A DNA stretch of 64,000 nucleotides from Pseudoruminococcus_B sp937901805. GTDB taxonomy: Bacteria; Bacillota; Clostridia; Oscillospirales; Ruminococcaceae. The notes under the pieces were generated by a model. The model was given only the letters and a program-made list of their open reading frames with translations. It had not been told where the DNA came from and searched no databases. The position numbers and the translations under genes are program-made. The DNA is taken from positions 62,001 through 126,000 of the forward strand of contig CAUWNS010000002.1 of the NCBI GenBank assembly GCA_963560245.1, given 5' to 3'. The number at the start of each line of letters is the position of its first letter. Positions within the stretch are counted from its first letter, which is position 1. Shown here in pieces: positions 1-9,194 of the stretch.

Positions 1-101
1 ATACGGGACAGATACCAGACTGTCAGCTGTTCGCTGGTCAAGGTTCCCTGCTCCATCTGGGAAAGCAACTGCATGATAGATTGCTCCTCATATCCGGCCA
101 C
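1..101 (-). CDS. Amidase-family protein, N-terminal fragment (cut by window edge)
   Basis: Only the first 33 codons lie in the window. The frame opens at a GTG (position 101) six bases after a perfect AGGAGGG ribosome binding site; an in-frame ATG at 74 is less well placed. The visible residues include SQMEQGTLTSEQL followed by a WYLSR segment, which resembles the N-terminal helix of amidase-signature enzymes (GatA-like: a short acidic helix, then LTSxxL and YLxRI). The catalytic Ser-Ser-Lys region would lie beyond the edge, so the call rests on the N-terminus alone. It sits 46 bp after dtd on the same strand and is probably the last visible gene of the recJ-rel-dtd transcription unit. Confidence 0.5.
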   Translation of the reverse strand, partial: MAGYEEQSIMQLLSQMEQGTLTSEQLTVWYLSR

Positions 102-147
102 TAAAATCCCTCCTGCTCTCTCAAGGATTTCCAAAAATACACGTTTG

Positions 148-606
148 TTATTTTGGCATAATTTCATCCGTATCCAGAAAAATGGTTACCGGGCCGTCGT
201 TGATAAGTTGAACCTGCATATCCGCGCCGAATTCCCCGGTCTGAACATTCCGAATCCCTAAAGCGCGGATTTCCTCCACAAACGCGAGGTACAGTCCGTC
301 CGCCTGCTCCGGGCGGGCAGCCCGCACATAGGCAGGCCGCCTGCCTTTTTTGCAGTCCGCATAAAGGGTAAAATTGGAAACCACCATAACTTCCCCGTCC
401 ACATCCAACAGGGAGAGGTTCATCTTATCCTGTTCATCGGAAAAGATACGCAGTTCGCAGCACTTTTTTGCAAGCCATGCCGCCTGCTGCGTGGTATCGG
501 ACTGGGTAACGCCGAGCAGAATCAATAATCCCGGCCCAATTTCCCTGGTAATCCCGCCGTTTATGGTAACCGATGCGCCGGATACCCGCTGTAAAATTGC
601 TCTCAC
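148..606 (-). CDS. dtd: D-aminoacyl-tRNA deacylase
   Basis: Cytoplasmic proofreading enzyme that hydrolyses D-aminoacyl-tRNA (and Gly-tRNA-Ala), releasing the wrong amino acid. The 152-residue protein has the usual length. It begins MRAILQRVSGASV and carries both family motifs: SNFTLYAD near residue 79 (the S-x-x-TL active-site motif with catalytic Thr) and NDGPVT near residue 137 (the N-x-GPxT motif that positions the substrate). It starts 11 bp after the stop of rel, so the two are co-transcribed and probably translationally coupled. The rel-dtd arrangement is common in Firmicutes. No anomalies are seen. Confidence 0.96.
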   Translation of the reverse strand: MRAILQRVSGASVTINGGITREIGPGLLILLGVTQSDTTQQAAWLAKKCCELRIFSDEQDKMNLSLLDVDGEVMVVSNFTLYADCKKGRRPAYVRAARPEQADGLYLAFVEEIRALGIRNVQTGEFGADMQVQLINDGPVTIFLDTDEIMPK

Positions 607-617
607 TGTACATCCTC

Positions 618-2804
618 CTATTTCCCGCTGCGGCGCACCCGGCTGACGCCTTTGATTGCCTGTATCCGTTTGATTACCAGATTCAGCTGATCCAACCCGG
701 TTACCGTTACGGTAATCGTCATCTGGACATTGCCGTCTTTGAGCTTTCTGGCGTTGAGTTCGTGGATAGGCACCCGCATATTCGCAAGCTGGACGCTCAC
801 ATCGGCAAGCAGGGTACCGTGATCCTCCGCGACAACCTCAAAGGTTGCCTTGAACGCCTCACCGACATAGGAGGCCCACTGTACCTGTACCAGGCGCTTG
901 CAGTTCTCATCATCTTTCATGGCGCTGATGATATTCGGGCAATCCTGCTTATGGATGGAAACCCCATATCCACGGGTAATAAAGCCGATAATGGCATCCC
1001 CCGGGACAGGATTGCAGCAGCGTGCAAATTTGACCAGACAGTCGTCATACCCCTCTACAATCACGCCGCTGGACGCGCCCCGTTTGACAGGGCGTTTTGG
1101 CAGCGCTTCCCTGAGATCCGGCTTTTCCTCTTTCCGGTAGCGCTTGAGATAGTCCTCCTTGATGCGCGGCAGGATTTTGGACAGGCTGATACCGCCGTAT
1201 CCGACTGCGGCATAAAACTCATCCACTGTCCGGCAATGCTGACGGTGGGCAAGTTCCAAAATAAACTGCTCATACTGTTCTTCCGTGAGATTGATGCCGT
1301 CGCGTTTGAAATCCCGTTCGATTTCCGCCCTGCCCTGGGCGATATTCTCCTCTTTCTTCTCCTTTTTAAACCAGGAACGGATCTTGTTGCGCGCTTCGCT
1401 GGTCTTTACAATTTGCAGCCAGTCGCGGTTTGGCCCATGTGCCTGGGATTTCGTGGTCGCAATTTCAACAATCTGCCCGGTTTTTACCTGGTAGTCAATC
1501 GGGACAATCCTGCCGTCTACCTTAGCGCCGATCATGCTGTTTCCTACAGCGGAATGGATTGCATAGGCAAAGTCAATCACTGTGGAACCGCTCGGCAGAT
1601 CGATGACGTCGCCCTTTGGGGTAAAGACAAAAACCTCTTCCGGGACAAGGTCGGACTTGATAGAACTGAGGATATCCTCCACATCTTCAGAATCCTGCTG
1701 CGCTTCCAGCAGATGCCGCACCCATTCCAGACGCTCTTCCAGTTTGTCTTTTCCCTGCAGGCCGGCCTTATATTTCCAATGGGCCGCAATTCCATATTCC
1801 GCCGTATGGTGCATTTCCCAGGTGCGGATCTGCACTTCAAAAGGGATACCCTCTTTCCCGATAACCGTGGTATGGAGCGACTGGTACATATTCGGTTTTG
1901 GAGTGGAAATATAGTCCTTAAACCGGTTGGGAAGAGGGGTGTACATATCATGGATAATCCCAAAGGTGTTATAGCATTCGTCTACTGTGTCCACAATGAT
2001 ACGCACCGCATAAATATCGTATATCTCCTCAAACGCCTTCCCCTGAAGGTACATCTTGCGATAGATGCCGTAAACGCTCTTGACACGCCCTTCCAAGTGG
2101 ATATGGCTGCCCTCTTTGCTCATACGCTCCCGAATCTGTTCCTTTATTTTTTCAAGGAAGGCAAGGCGCTCGTCCTTTTTTGAATTGAGCGCCGTCTCGA
2201 TTTCACTGTAGGCAATCGGATCCAGATAGCGCAGGGAGAGATCTTCCATCTCCTCCTTAACGGCGCGGATACCGAGCCTGTGCGCAATCGGCGCATAGAC
2301 CTCCATTGTTTCCCGCGCCTTGGCCAGCTGCTTATGACGAGGACGGTACTGCAGCGTTCGGAGATTGTGCAGTCTGTCCGCAAGTTTGATGATGATAACG
2401 CGGATATCCTGTGACATGGCAAGCAGCATTTTTCTTACATTTTCCGCCTGCTGCTGTTCTTTGGAATCCAAAGAAGTGATATCCAGCGTTGTGATTTTGG
2501 TGACCCCATCCACAAGCTGCGCAATGTTATGTCCATAGATGCGTTCAATATCGTCAAGCGTCTCGGAAGTATCCTCTACCACGTCGTGCAAAAGACCGGC
2601 CACCAGGGTATCAGAGTCCATCCCAAGGCCGACCAGAATGACCGCCACCTCAACCGGATGGATAATATACGGCTCCCCGGAGCTGCGCTTTTGTCCTTCA
2701 TGCATTTTTTCTGCCAGATGGTATGCACTTTTTATCTTCTCAATATCATATTGGCGCCCGCTTTTTTCAATGACATCCAACAAATAATTCAAATCCGCTG
2801 CCAT
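618..2804 (-). CDS. rel: Bifunctional (p)ppGpp synthetase/hydrolase RelA/SpoT
   Basis: Controls the stringent response by making and degrading (p)ppGpp. About 728 residues, as usual for long Rel proteins. In order: HD hydrolase domain (LLHDVVED near residue 72, so hydrolase residues are present), RelA_SpoT synthetase domain with RFKDYIS and MYQSLHTTV, TGS domain (VFVFTPKGDVIDLPSG), a cysteine-containing segment (ARCCNPVPGD) and a C-terminal ACT domain. I place the start at the ATG at 2804: a GAAGGG ribosome site lies about seven bases upstream of it, whereas it would be too close to the alternative ATG at 2810. The gene follows recJ by 27 bp and is followed by dtd at 11 bp, forming one operon. 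Confidence 0.96.
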   Translation of the reverse strand: MAADLNYLLDVIEKSGRQYDIEKIKSAYHLAEKMHEGQKRSSGEPYIIHPVEVAVILVGLGMDSDTLVAGLLHDVVEDTSETLDDIERIYGHNIAQLVDGVTKITTLDITSLDSKEQQQAENVRKMLLAMSQDIRVIIIKLADRLHNLRTLQYRPRHKQLAKARETMEVYAPIAHRLGIRAVKEEMEDLSLRYLDPIAYSEIETALNSKKDERLAFLEKIKEQIRERMSKEGSHIHLEGRVKSVYGIYRKMYLQGKAFEEIYDIYAVRIIVDTVDECYNTFGIIHDMYTPLPNRFKDYISTPKPNMYQSLHTTVIGKEGIPFEVQIRTWEMHHTAEYGIAAHWKYKAGLQGKDKLEERLEWVRHLLEAQQDSEDVEDILSSIKSDLVPEEVFVFTPKGDVIDLPSGSTVIDFAYAIHSAVGNSMIGAKVDGRIVPIDYQVKTGQIVEIATTKSQAHGPNRDWLQIVKTSEARNKIRSWFKKEKKEENIAQGRAEIERDFKRDGINLTEEQYEQFILELAHRQHCRTVDEFYAAVGYGGISLSKILPRIKEDYLKRYRKEEKPDLREALPKRPVKRGASSGVIVEGYDDCLVKFARCCNPVPGDAIIGFITRGYGVSIHKQDCPNIISAMKDDENCKRLVQVQWASYVGEAFKATFEVVAEDHGTLLADVSVQLANMRVPIHELNARKLKDGNVQMTITVTVTGLDQLNLVIKRIQAIKGVSRVRRSGK

Positions 2805-2831
2805 AAGCATTCCCTTCTTTCTGCCGTCCGC

Positions 2832-4877
2832 CTATGCCCGCTCACGGACATACTGCAATACTTTTGATTGGTTGAGATCCACCTTCCCAGGATTTTCTAT
2901 CGGCGCCAAATAAGCAATGCAGGGATCTTTGCGGAACTGGATCAGTTTCATTTCCCCTAAAATATCCGCGCACAGCCTGGTCCGGCAATAGTTGAGCCGT
3001 CCATTCGGCATGCGGGAATACAAGACATCATAATCATAGGCAAACCGTCCTGCGGATCGGATAAACCGGTAAACTGCGGCCACATCCTCCCTGGTCGGGA
3101 GAGCCTCTTCACGCTCCTCCTGTGTCAGCGGCTCTTTTCTCCTGATTTTTTCATAAATCTGCTTGGGAGCAAACAGCCCATCCTCATCCAATGTTGTAAG
3201 ACGCAAATCCTGAACCACTGCGCTGACACGCTGCTCTCCCTGATACTCGTTGAGCGAGAGGGATATCACAATGTCCAAAACATCCCCTACCCGATAAGGA
3301 AACTGCGCCTGTTCCATACGGAAATACATCACATACAGGCTGTCCTGCCCATCACTGAGGCGCAGTCTCAGATGCTTCCCATTGGACACCGGGTAAATGC
3401 CGGTCAAGCGGCATCCCATCAATCCATAAGCTGGGGCCTCATTGCCGTTTCCAAAGGGCTCCAGACGATGCTGTTCCTGAATCAGCGCAAGTGTTGCCTG
3501 AGAAGGGGAGAGAAGCCTGTCGATTTTTAGCTGGGACACCGGCATATAATCTCCCGTCTGCCGGGCATATTCCAAAATCCGCTGGCGAAAAGCATCTATT
3601 TTTTCTGTCTTTATCGTCAGGCCTGCCGCCTGCATGTGCCCGCCATACCGGAGCAAAAGATCATCGCAAGCGCAAAGCGCGTCAAACAGGGAAAATTCCC
3701 CGACGCTTCTGCCGGAACCCCGTCCTTCCCCATGTTCACAGGAGATAAGGAAACAGGGTTTTCCATATTTCTCAACCAGTTTTGCCGCCACAATGCCGAC
3801 AACGCCATGATGCCACCCCTCTCCGGCCAGGATAAGCACCCGATCATAGAGCAGGGAGGGGTTGTTTTGCAGCGTGCGGGAGATATCCTCCAGAATTTTT
3901 TCTTCCAGCGCCTTGCGTTCCCGGTTCTGCTCATCAATTTCCTGCGCAAGCGAGGCCGCAAACTCTTCATCGTCTGTGGTGAGGAGATCGACGGCCTTTT
4001 TGGCATGTCCCAGCCGGCCTGTCGCATTAATCCGGGGGACCAGGCCAAAGGCAATTGTCTCGCTTGTCACAGTGCGTCCGGAAACGCCTGCCGCTTCCAT
4101 CAATGCACGAAGGCCGATGTTTTCCGTTTCAGAAAACTTTGCAAGACCCCGTTTTACAATAATACGGTTTTCCCCGGACATTGGCATAACGTCCGCAACC
4201 GTACCGATGGTAACTAATTCCGCATAATAATCCAGCATGGATTCGATATCTTCTTCCAAAGCGCATACCAGTTTGAAAGCGACCCCAACACCGGCGAGAC
4301 CTTTAAAGGAAGTCGTATCATCCGGGCGATAGGGATCCACTACTGCAAATGCTTCGGGAAGCTGTTCCTTCGGACGATGGTGATCGGTTACTACCACATC
4401 CATCCCCAGGGAATTGGCATAGGCAATTTCCTCCACAGCGGTGATCCCATTGTCCACCGTAATCATCAGGGTGATCCCCATTTTCGCAATCGTATCAATT
4501 GCTTTTTTATTCAAGCCGTATCCTTCCCCGTCCCGGGTGGGAATATAGTAGCGGACATCTGCACCCATGGATTCGAGGTACGTAAAGAGAACTACCGTAG
4601 CGGTTACTCCGTCCGCATCATAATCCCCATAGATTGCCATCATTTCGCCTTCTTCGATCCCGCGGCGAATCCGCTGGACGGCACGATCCATATCCTTGAG
4701 CGCATAGGGGTTTTCCAGTTGTCCATCTGCGGAAAGGAATTGCGAAATCGTCTCTGGAGTATGATATCCGCGTGCCAGGAGCAGACTGCACAGGTATTCA
4801 GACTCCCCGCACTGCTGACCGACTGTTTGCACCTCAGACTGATCAATTTGAGGCATTTTCCATCTCTTCATGCCCAT
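2832..4877 (-). CDS. recJ: Single-stranded-DNA-specific 5'-3' exonuclease RecJ
   Basis: DHH-superfamily Mn-dependent 5'-3' ssDNA exonuclease of recombination and mismatch repair. The metal motifs read in order: YGDYDADGVTA, VDNGITA, VTDHHRP, then in the DHHA1 domain GWHHGVVGIVAAKL, GRGSGRS and YGGHMQAAGLT. About 681 residues, including a C-terminal extension of about 100 residues beyond the core, as in many clostridial RecJ proteins. I start at the ATG at 4877 because AAGGAGGG lies seven bases upstream; the frame is open further upstream but has no better site. First gene of the recJ-rel-dtd unit; 111 bp separate it from the transglutaminase gene upstream. Confidence 0.95.
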   Translation of the reverse strand: MGMKRWKMPQIDQSEVQTVGQQCGESEYLCSLLLARGYHTPETISQFLSADGQLENPYALKDMDRAVQRIRRGIEEGEMMAIYGDYDADGVTATVVLFTYLESMGADVRYYIPTRDGEGYGLNKKAIDTIAKMGITLMITVDNGITAVEEIAYANSLGMDVVVTDHHRPKEQLPEAFAVVDPYRPDDTTSFKGLAGVGVAFKLVCALEEDIESMLDYYAELVTIGTVADVMPMSGENRIIVKRGLAKFSETENIGLRALMEAAGVSGRTVTSETIAFGLVPRINATGRLGHAKKAVDLLTTDDEEFAASLAQEIDEQNRERKALEEKILEDISRTLQNNPSLLYDRVLILAGEGWHHGVVGIVAAKLVEKYGKPCFLISCEHGEGRGSGRSVGEFSLFDALCACDDLLLRYGGHMQAAGLTIKTEKIDAFRQRILEYARQTGDYMPVSQLKIDRLLSPSQATLALIQEQHRLEPFGNGNEAPAYGLMGCRLTGIYPVSNGKHLRLRLSDGQDSLYVMYFRMEQAQFPYRVGDVLDIVISLSLNEYQGEQRVSAVVQDLRLTTLDEDGLFAPKQIYEKIRRKEPLTQEEREEALPTREDVAAVYRFIRSAGRFAYDYDVLYSRMPNGRLNYCRTRLCADILGEMKLIQFRKDPCIAYLAPIENPGKVDLNQSKVLQYVRERA

Positions 4878-4988
4878 GCCTGCTCCCTCCTTTTCCTGAT
4901 TGCAGGGATTCTCCCTCAAAAAATTTGTATCCTTTATTTTACCATTGAACGCATGCGGATTCAATCTTTTTCCGGTAAAGGAGAGCCG

Positions 4989-6233
4989 CTATTCTCCCCA
5001 TTCGAAAAGGGCACAGAGTACTTTGTTATCCGAAGTATCGTTTAATATAATTACCCGCCCATAAAAATCTGCTCTCTGCCCAATCTGCCGTGCGTATGCG
5101 TCCCATTCATCCGTGGTAAAGTGGTTCTGCGCGTCCAACAGCTGTCTGGCGCCCGTAAAATGGAAAGATAAAAAAACGCTGCGTAACCCTTTTTTCTTTT
5201 TTAATACCTCCGCAGCCGCTGTAAGGAAGCGCTCCTTTTCCCATCCTTCCTGTACAGCGTCATAAATCCGTCCCGCAGGTTTCGGGGCGGTACAGGCATC
5301 CACCTTATCTCTTATGAACGGGTTCAAAATATTGTTTCCCGGCCCGAGCGCCTGTTGTTCTGTCATAAGAAAACCGCTATAGGATATCGCCTCCCGGCCA
5401 TCGGCGCCAGCAGAAGAAAACGTATCCCACATCTGCCGGGTCACCAGAGAACCGCGGGAAGCATCTACATGATAGGGGGTTCCGTCTACCACAGCAATGT
5501 TCCACACATGCCCGACATCGCTCCCCACATCTGAACCATGATAATATACCTTATAGCACTCCATCCCCGCCATCTGATAGAGAAGCTGCAAGGAGGATGC
5601 AAACCCATCGCAATTCGCTTTCCCCAGTTCAAACACGCCGTTCATCAGTGCATAATCTTCCCCCTTCTCCGAAGTATAGGTCACGTTTTTCACCAAATAT
5701 TCATACAAATATTTGGCGCGGGAAAACTCGTCCATCCCCTGTGGCATTTGGGATATCACCTCCCGCGCCCGTGGGATCATTTTCTCATTCCTGCGTATAC
5801 CTTCAAATTCCTTTTCATTGATGCGGAGTTTGGTTTCTCCCGGCCGCAGAGCCATTTCCATTGAAAACATACTGGTCGTATACTGTGGGTAATCCGCCTT
5901 GAGCACTGCATTGATATTGGCAACGCTTTCCTGATCGTATTCCTCTGCCAGACGGACTTTTTCCGAGCCGTGGTCATAGGCATATTTCAGCGCCTGATAG
6001 AGCAGCTGCTCCTTTTTGCTCAGAAATTTCTCATAATGCGAAGAAGTGTATTCCTCATACTCCCCCTGATAAGCAAGTACCTGCTCTTCTTGCTGGCGCT
6101 GCCCGTCAAAACGGATGGAAGGATCCTGGGCTTCCCACAAAAACAGAACGCCCAGGACAATGGCTGCCGTTACCAGACTGACAGAAAAATATCTCAGAAA
6201 AGTCTGTAGAATCCCGGATTTTTTTAATTTCAA
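4989..6233 (-). CDS. Membrane-anchored transglutaminase-like (protease-fold) protein
   Basis: 414 residues with one N-terminal membrane segment (about residues 12-32) preceded by lysines, so the bulk is probably outside the cell. A transglutaminase-core domain is visible: the cysteine motif KANCDGFASSLQLLYQMAGM, then GHVWNIAVVDG with the histidine and YHVDASRG with the aspartate, giving a complete Cys-His-Asp triad. Such domains in Firmicutes are usually peptidases or wall-related enzymes rather than true cross-linkers; the substrate here is unknown. The ATG overlaps the stop of the upstream flavoprotein gene by four bases, indicating translational coupling, although no functional link between the two is obvious. 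Confidence 0.8.
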   Translation of the reverse strand: MKLKKSGILQTFLRYFSVSLVTAAIVLGVLFLWEAQDPSIRFDGQRQQEEQVLAYQGEYEEYTSSHYEKFLSKKEQLLYQALKYAYDHGSEKVRLAEEYDQESVANINAVLKADYPQYTTSMFSMEMALRPGETKLRINEKEFEGIRRNEKMIPRAREVISQMPQGMDEFSRAKYLYEYLVKNVTYTSEKGEDYALMNGVFELGKANCDGFASSLQLLYQMAGMECYKVYYHGSDVGSDVGHVWNIAVVDGTPYHVDASRGSLVTRQMWDTFSSAGADGREAISYSGFLMTEQQALGPGNNILNPFIRDKVDACTAPKPAGRIYDAVQEGWEKERFLTAAAEVLKKKKGLRSVFLSFHFTGARQLLDAQNHFTTDEWDAYARQIGQRADFYGRVIILNDTSDNKVLCALFEWGE

Positions 6234-7843
6234 ACAGGCTTCTCCTCTCTTATATCGGGTCGATATCTCTCCATAACCGCCTGAGCCTGCCGCAGACCAT
6301 CCACCGCGGCACTCATGATTCCGCCGGCATACCCCGCGCCTTCTCCACAGGGATAGAGGCCTTCTAAGCCAGGCGCCTGGCCATCTTCCCCTCTTGTTAC
6401 ACGGATCGGGGAAGACGTTCTGGTCTCCACTCCGGTCATCACTGCCTGATTTCCGGCAAAACCCTTTATTTTTCTGTCAAAAGCACGCAGTCCGGTTTCC
6501 AGCATCTCGTTAATCTTATCCGGAAACAGAGCGTGCAGTTCGCTTTCCTGAATAGAAAGCGCGTAACTTGGTACTGTATGCCCTTTTGAGAATCCAGGTT
6601 TTTTTTCCAAAAAATTGACTGCACCCTGTGCCGGTGCACGGTAACTGCCAGTTCCCATTTGGAATGCCCTGCGTTCTAACTGCCTTTGGAAATCCATGCC
6701 GTCCAACGGGGAAGAGCCAAAATCACTGGGATCCACCGATACCACCAGAGCCGCATTTGCATTCTCCCGATCCCGGGCATATTCACTCATACCGTTGACA
6801 ACTACTGTCTGTTCCTCACTTGCCGCTGGGACAACCACTCCTCCCGGGCACATGCAAAAGGTATATACTGCTCTTCCATCCTGGCGCAGAGAAAGCTGAT
6901 AAGAGGCTGGCCCCAGTAAAGGATGCCCTGCAAATCCATGATAAAGAGCGCGATCAATCATCGCCTGCGGGTGCTCAATCCTTACTCCAACGGAAAATGG
7001 TTTTGGTTCCAGCAAAACGCCTTGACCGAGCAGCATGGAAAAAGTATCCCTTGCGCTGTGTCCAGGCGCCAAAATTACCACCTGCGCCGGAATCTGTTTT
7101 CCATTTGTCAGCACTGCCGATATTTTTCCGCGGCTGACCGCAAACCCTGTCAAACAGGTATGGAACAGAATTTCCCCACCAAGGGAGCGGATTTCTTCCC
7201 GGATAGAAGTCACAATACCGCGCAGTTTATCCGTCCCAATATGCGGTTTTGCCTGATACAGGATTTCCTCCGGAGCCCCATGCTGTACAAAAGTTTTCAG
7301 GACGAAGCTGCACCGGCTATCATGGATTCGGGTGGTCAGTTTGCCGTCGGAAAAAGTTCCCGCGCCGCCTTCTCCAAACTGGACGTTTGTCTGCGTATTC
7401 AAAATTCCCTGTCTCCAAAAGTGCTCAACCGCTCCTATACGCTCTTCCATTGGAGCGCCGCGCTCCAACACAATTGGACGATAGCCACTGCGCGCCAGCA
7501 AAAGCGCGGCAAACATCCCGGCCGGGCCGAATCCAACCACAACCGGCCGGCTTTGCAGCCCCGTTTCCCCATAGGAAATAGAGAGAGGAGCCTCCTGATG
7601 CAATGTGATAAACGGGGAGCGGAGTTTTTTCACAAGCGGTGCTTCCCGGGACGGATCGCTTAACTCCACCGCAACGGAGCAGACCAAGAAAATTTCCCTG
7701 CGTCTGGCGTCAATCGATGTTTTCACAAGGGACGCTTTTTCTATTTGCGACTGTGCAATCCCCAGTTTCTGTTTTGCCAATTCCAGAGCGTCTTCCGTTG
7801 TCTGGTGAAGCGATATCCTCAATGAGGAAATGATTATTGCCAT
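6230..7843 (-). CDS. FAD-dependent oxidoreductase of the COG2509 type
   Basis: About 537 residues. A Rossmann FAD-binding motif VVVGFGPAGMFAALLLARSG follows an N-terminal segment of about 90 residues that resembles a ferredoxin-like fold. Other hallmarks are FGEGGAGTFSDGKL, ILAPGHSARDTF, FCMCPGGVVVPAAS and, near the C-terminus, LYPCGEGAGYAGGIMSAAVDG, typical of the uncharacterised FAD-dependent dehydrogenases of Firmicutes. The physiological substrate is not known. I start at the ATG at 7843, which has GAAAGGA upstream; the longer open frame to 7927 would overlap the end of cdaR. The downstream transglutaminase gene overlaps its stop by four bases. Confidence 0.83.
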   Translation of the reverse strand: MAIIISSLRISLHQTTEDALELAKQKLGIAQSQIEKASLVKTSIDARRREIFLVCSVAVELSDPSREAPLVKKLRSPFITLHQEAPLSISYGETGLQSRPVVVGFGPAGMFAALLLARSGYRPIVLERGAPMEERIGAVEHFWRQGILNTQTNVQFGEGGAGTFSDGKLTTRIHDSRCSFVLKTFVQHGAPEEILYQAKPHIGTDKLRGIVTSIREEIRSLGGEILFHTCLTGFAVSRGKISAVLTNGKQIPAQVVILAPGHSARDTFSMLLGQGVLLEPKPFSVGVRIEHPQAMIDRALYHGFAGHPLLGPASYQLSLRQDGRAVYTFCMCPGGVVVPAASEEQTVVVNGMSEYARDRENANAALVVSVDPSDFGSSPLDGMDFQRQLERRAFQMGTGSYRAPAQGAVNFLEKKPGFSKGHTVPSYALSIQESELHALFPDKINEMLETGLRAFDRKIKGFAGNQAVMTGVETRTSSPIRVTRGEDGQAPGLEGLYPCGEGAGYAGGIMSAAVDGLRQAQAVMERYRPDIREEKPV

Positions 7844-7910
7844 CGTTTCCAAATCCTTTCCCGTAGTAAGAAAGCGCGCAGCTGTACTGCGCGCTTTCAA
7901 AACTTCCTGC

Positions 7911-9194
7911 TCAGTTTTTCGATACATTCACAGTCACTGTATACTCACCATATGCCCACAACTGCCCTTTACTCGGAGCATAGACGGTGACTGCTACACT
8001 CATACGTCCTTCTGCAATTTCTACCGTATTCATGTTTACTTCTGCCACCAAATCTGTTGCAGCAAGACTTGCAAGCACATCCGAAGTGCCAACCACCGTG
8101 ACATTGGATATACTCTCCGTCTCCGCCGTTACGGTATACCCTTCCGGGGCGTTGACTACCCGGACATTGGGCACTGTGAACACCTTGCTTTCATACCCCG
8201 TGGTATCAAATTTTACCTTAACCTGTTCCGCACCGGAAAGGTTTGTAAAATTGGTGGGAATGACCACATCATAGGTAAGTTCTGTGTTAAGCGCAAGGTT
8301 TTTAAAGTCAATATAGCCCAGGTTCAGAGAGGAGAGGCTGTCGACCTTGTCCTCTGGACCCGCAATCTCTAATGCCGAAGGGGTAACTGTATAGGGAAGC
8401 TTGGAAATGTCAAACCCATCCGGCATGTTCAAATAGTCAAAAGAGATAGGGACTTCTTTTGTTTTAAGAATAGGGACAGTTACCTGGACGGTATCTTCGC
8501 TCAAATTCAGTCCCTTTGCGGACACCTCCGTCCCTTCTGTGTTGTAAAAGGTCAGGCCTGCTGAAACCGTCACTGTCTGTTTCAGGACATCGCTGAGTTC
8601 TGCTTTCGCCACACAGCGCGTAATCTGCTCCACTTCTGTCTCCGGCCCGGAAACGGTTACTTTCGCCGGCTGTGCTGTAGATTTCACTTTGACAAAACCA
8701 TCTGCAACCTTGATCCCGGAGACATCGGTTTCCACCTCCAGCTCTTTGGTAACAACCGTATCAAACCGCACTTTGGTTACCTGAGAAGGGTAGGAGACAA
8801 TTTCAAATTCCGAATTAGGGCTGCGTTTGCTTACCCTCAAGTCAAGATCATAGGTTCCCGGACCATCCACCTTATCCAGGACAGCAATCACAGAAATATC
8901 ATCTGCTGTAACACCACCGACAATATTTCTGGCCCCGCGGATGACAACATCCACTGTCTGCTGAGTACCCCCAATAACGCTTAACGACATTCCGTCCGTG
9001 GATATCTGTACAGGAATATCCCGGATTACCCGAGAAGTTTCCGGGCTGACATTCATCGCCACAATAAACCAGGTTACAATTGCGGCAAAAATCGAAAACG
9101 CCCTTAAAAAGCGATCGTCATGAAACAATTTGCTGAATGTATGTTTCCTGCGTCTTTTATTCTTCTGTTCTTCTGTTTTTTTCTGTTCGCTCAT
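7911..9194 (-). CDS. cdaR: CdaA regulatory protein CdaR (YbbR-domain protein)
   Basis: 427 residues: a highly charged cytoplasmic N-terminus (residues 1-30), one membrane helix (about 31-49, AFSIFAAIVTWFIVAMNV), then an extracytoplasmic region of repeated beta-rich YbbR domains, recognisable from recurring V-x-V-x-G segments and the conserved start IPVQIST. CdaR binds and modulates the membrane diadenylate cyclase CdaA. The ATG overlaps the cdaA stop by four bases, the usual cdaA-cdaR coupling. The glmM gene that often follows in Bacilli is absent; a flavoprotein gene follows 67 bp later. Confidence 0.92.
   Translation of the reverse strand: MSEQKKTEEQKNKRRRKHTFSKLFHDDRFLRAFSIFAAIVTWFIVAMNVSPETSRVIRDIPVQISTDGMSLSVIGGTQQTVDVVIRGARNIVGGVTADDISVIAVLDKVDGPGTYDLDLRVSKRSPNSEFEIVSYPSQVTKVRFDTVVTKELEVETDVSGIKVADGFVKVKSTAQPAKVTVSGPETEVEQITRCVAKAELSDVLKQTVTVSAGLTFYNTEGTEVSAKGLNLSEDTVQVTVPILKTKEVPISFDYLNMPDGFDISKLPYTVTPSALEIAGPEDKVDSLSSLNLGYIDFKNLALNTELTYDVVIPTNFTNLSGAEQVKVKFDTTGYESKVFTVPNVRVVNAPEGYTVTAETESISNVTVVGTSDVLASLAATDLVAEVNMNTVEIAEGRMSVAVTVYAPSKGQLWAYGEYTVTVNVSKN

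Noticed and set aside
573..2183. Long plus-strand frame of 536 codons opposite rel
   Set aside because: It is the antisense of rel, which has all family motifs; the translation has no domain character and no ribosome site.
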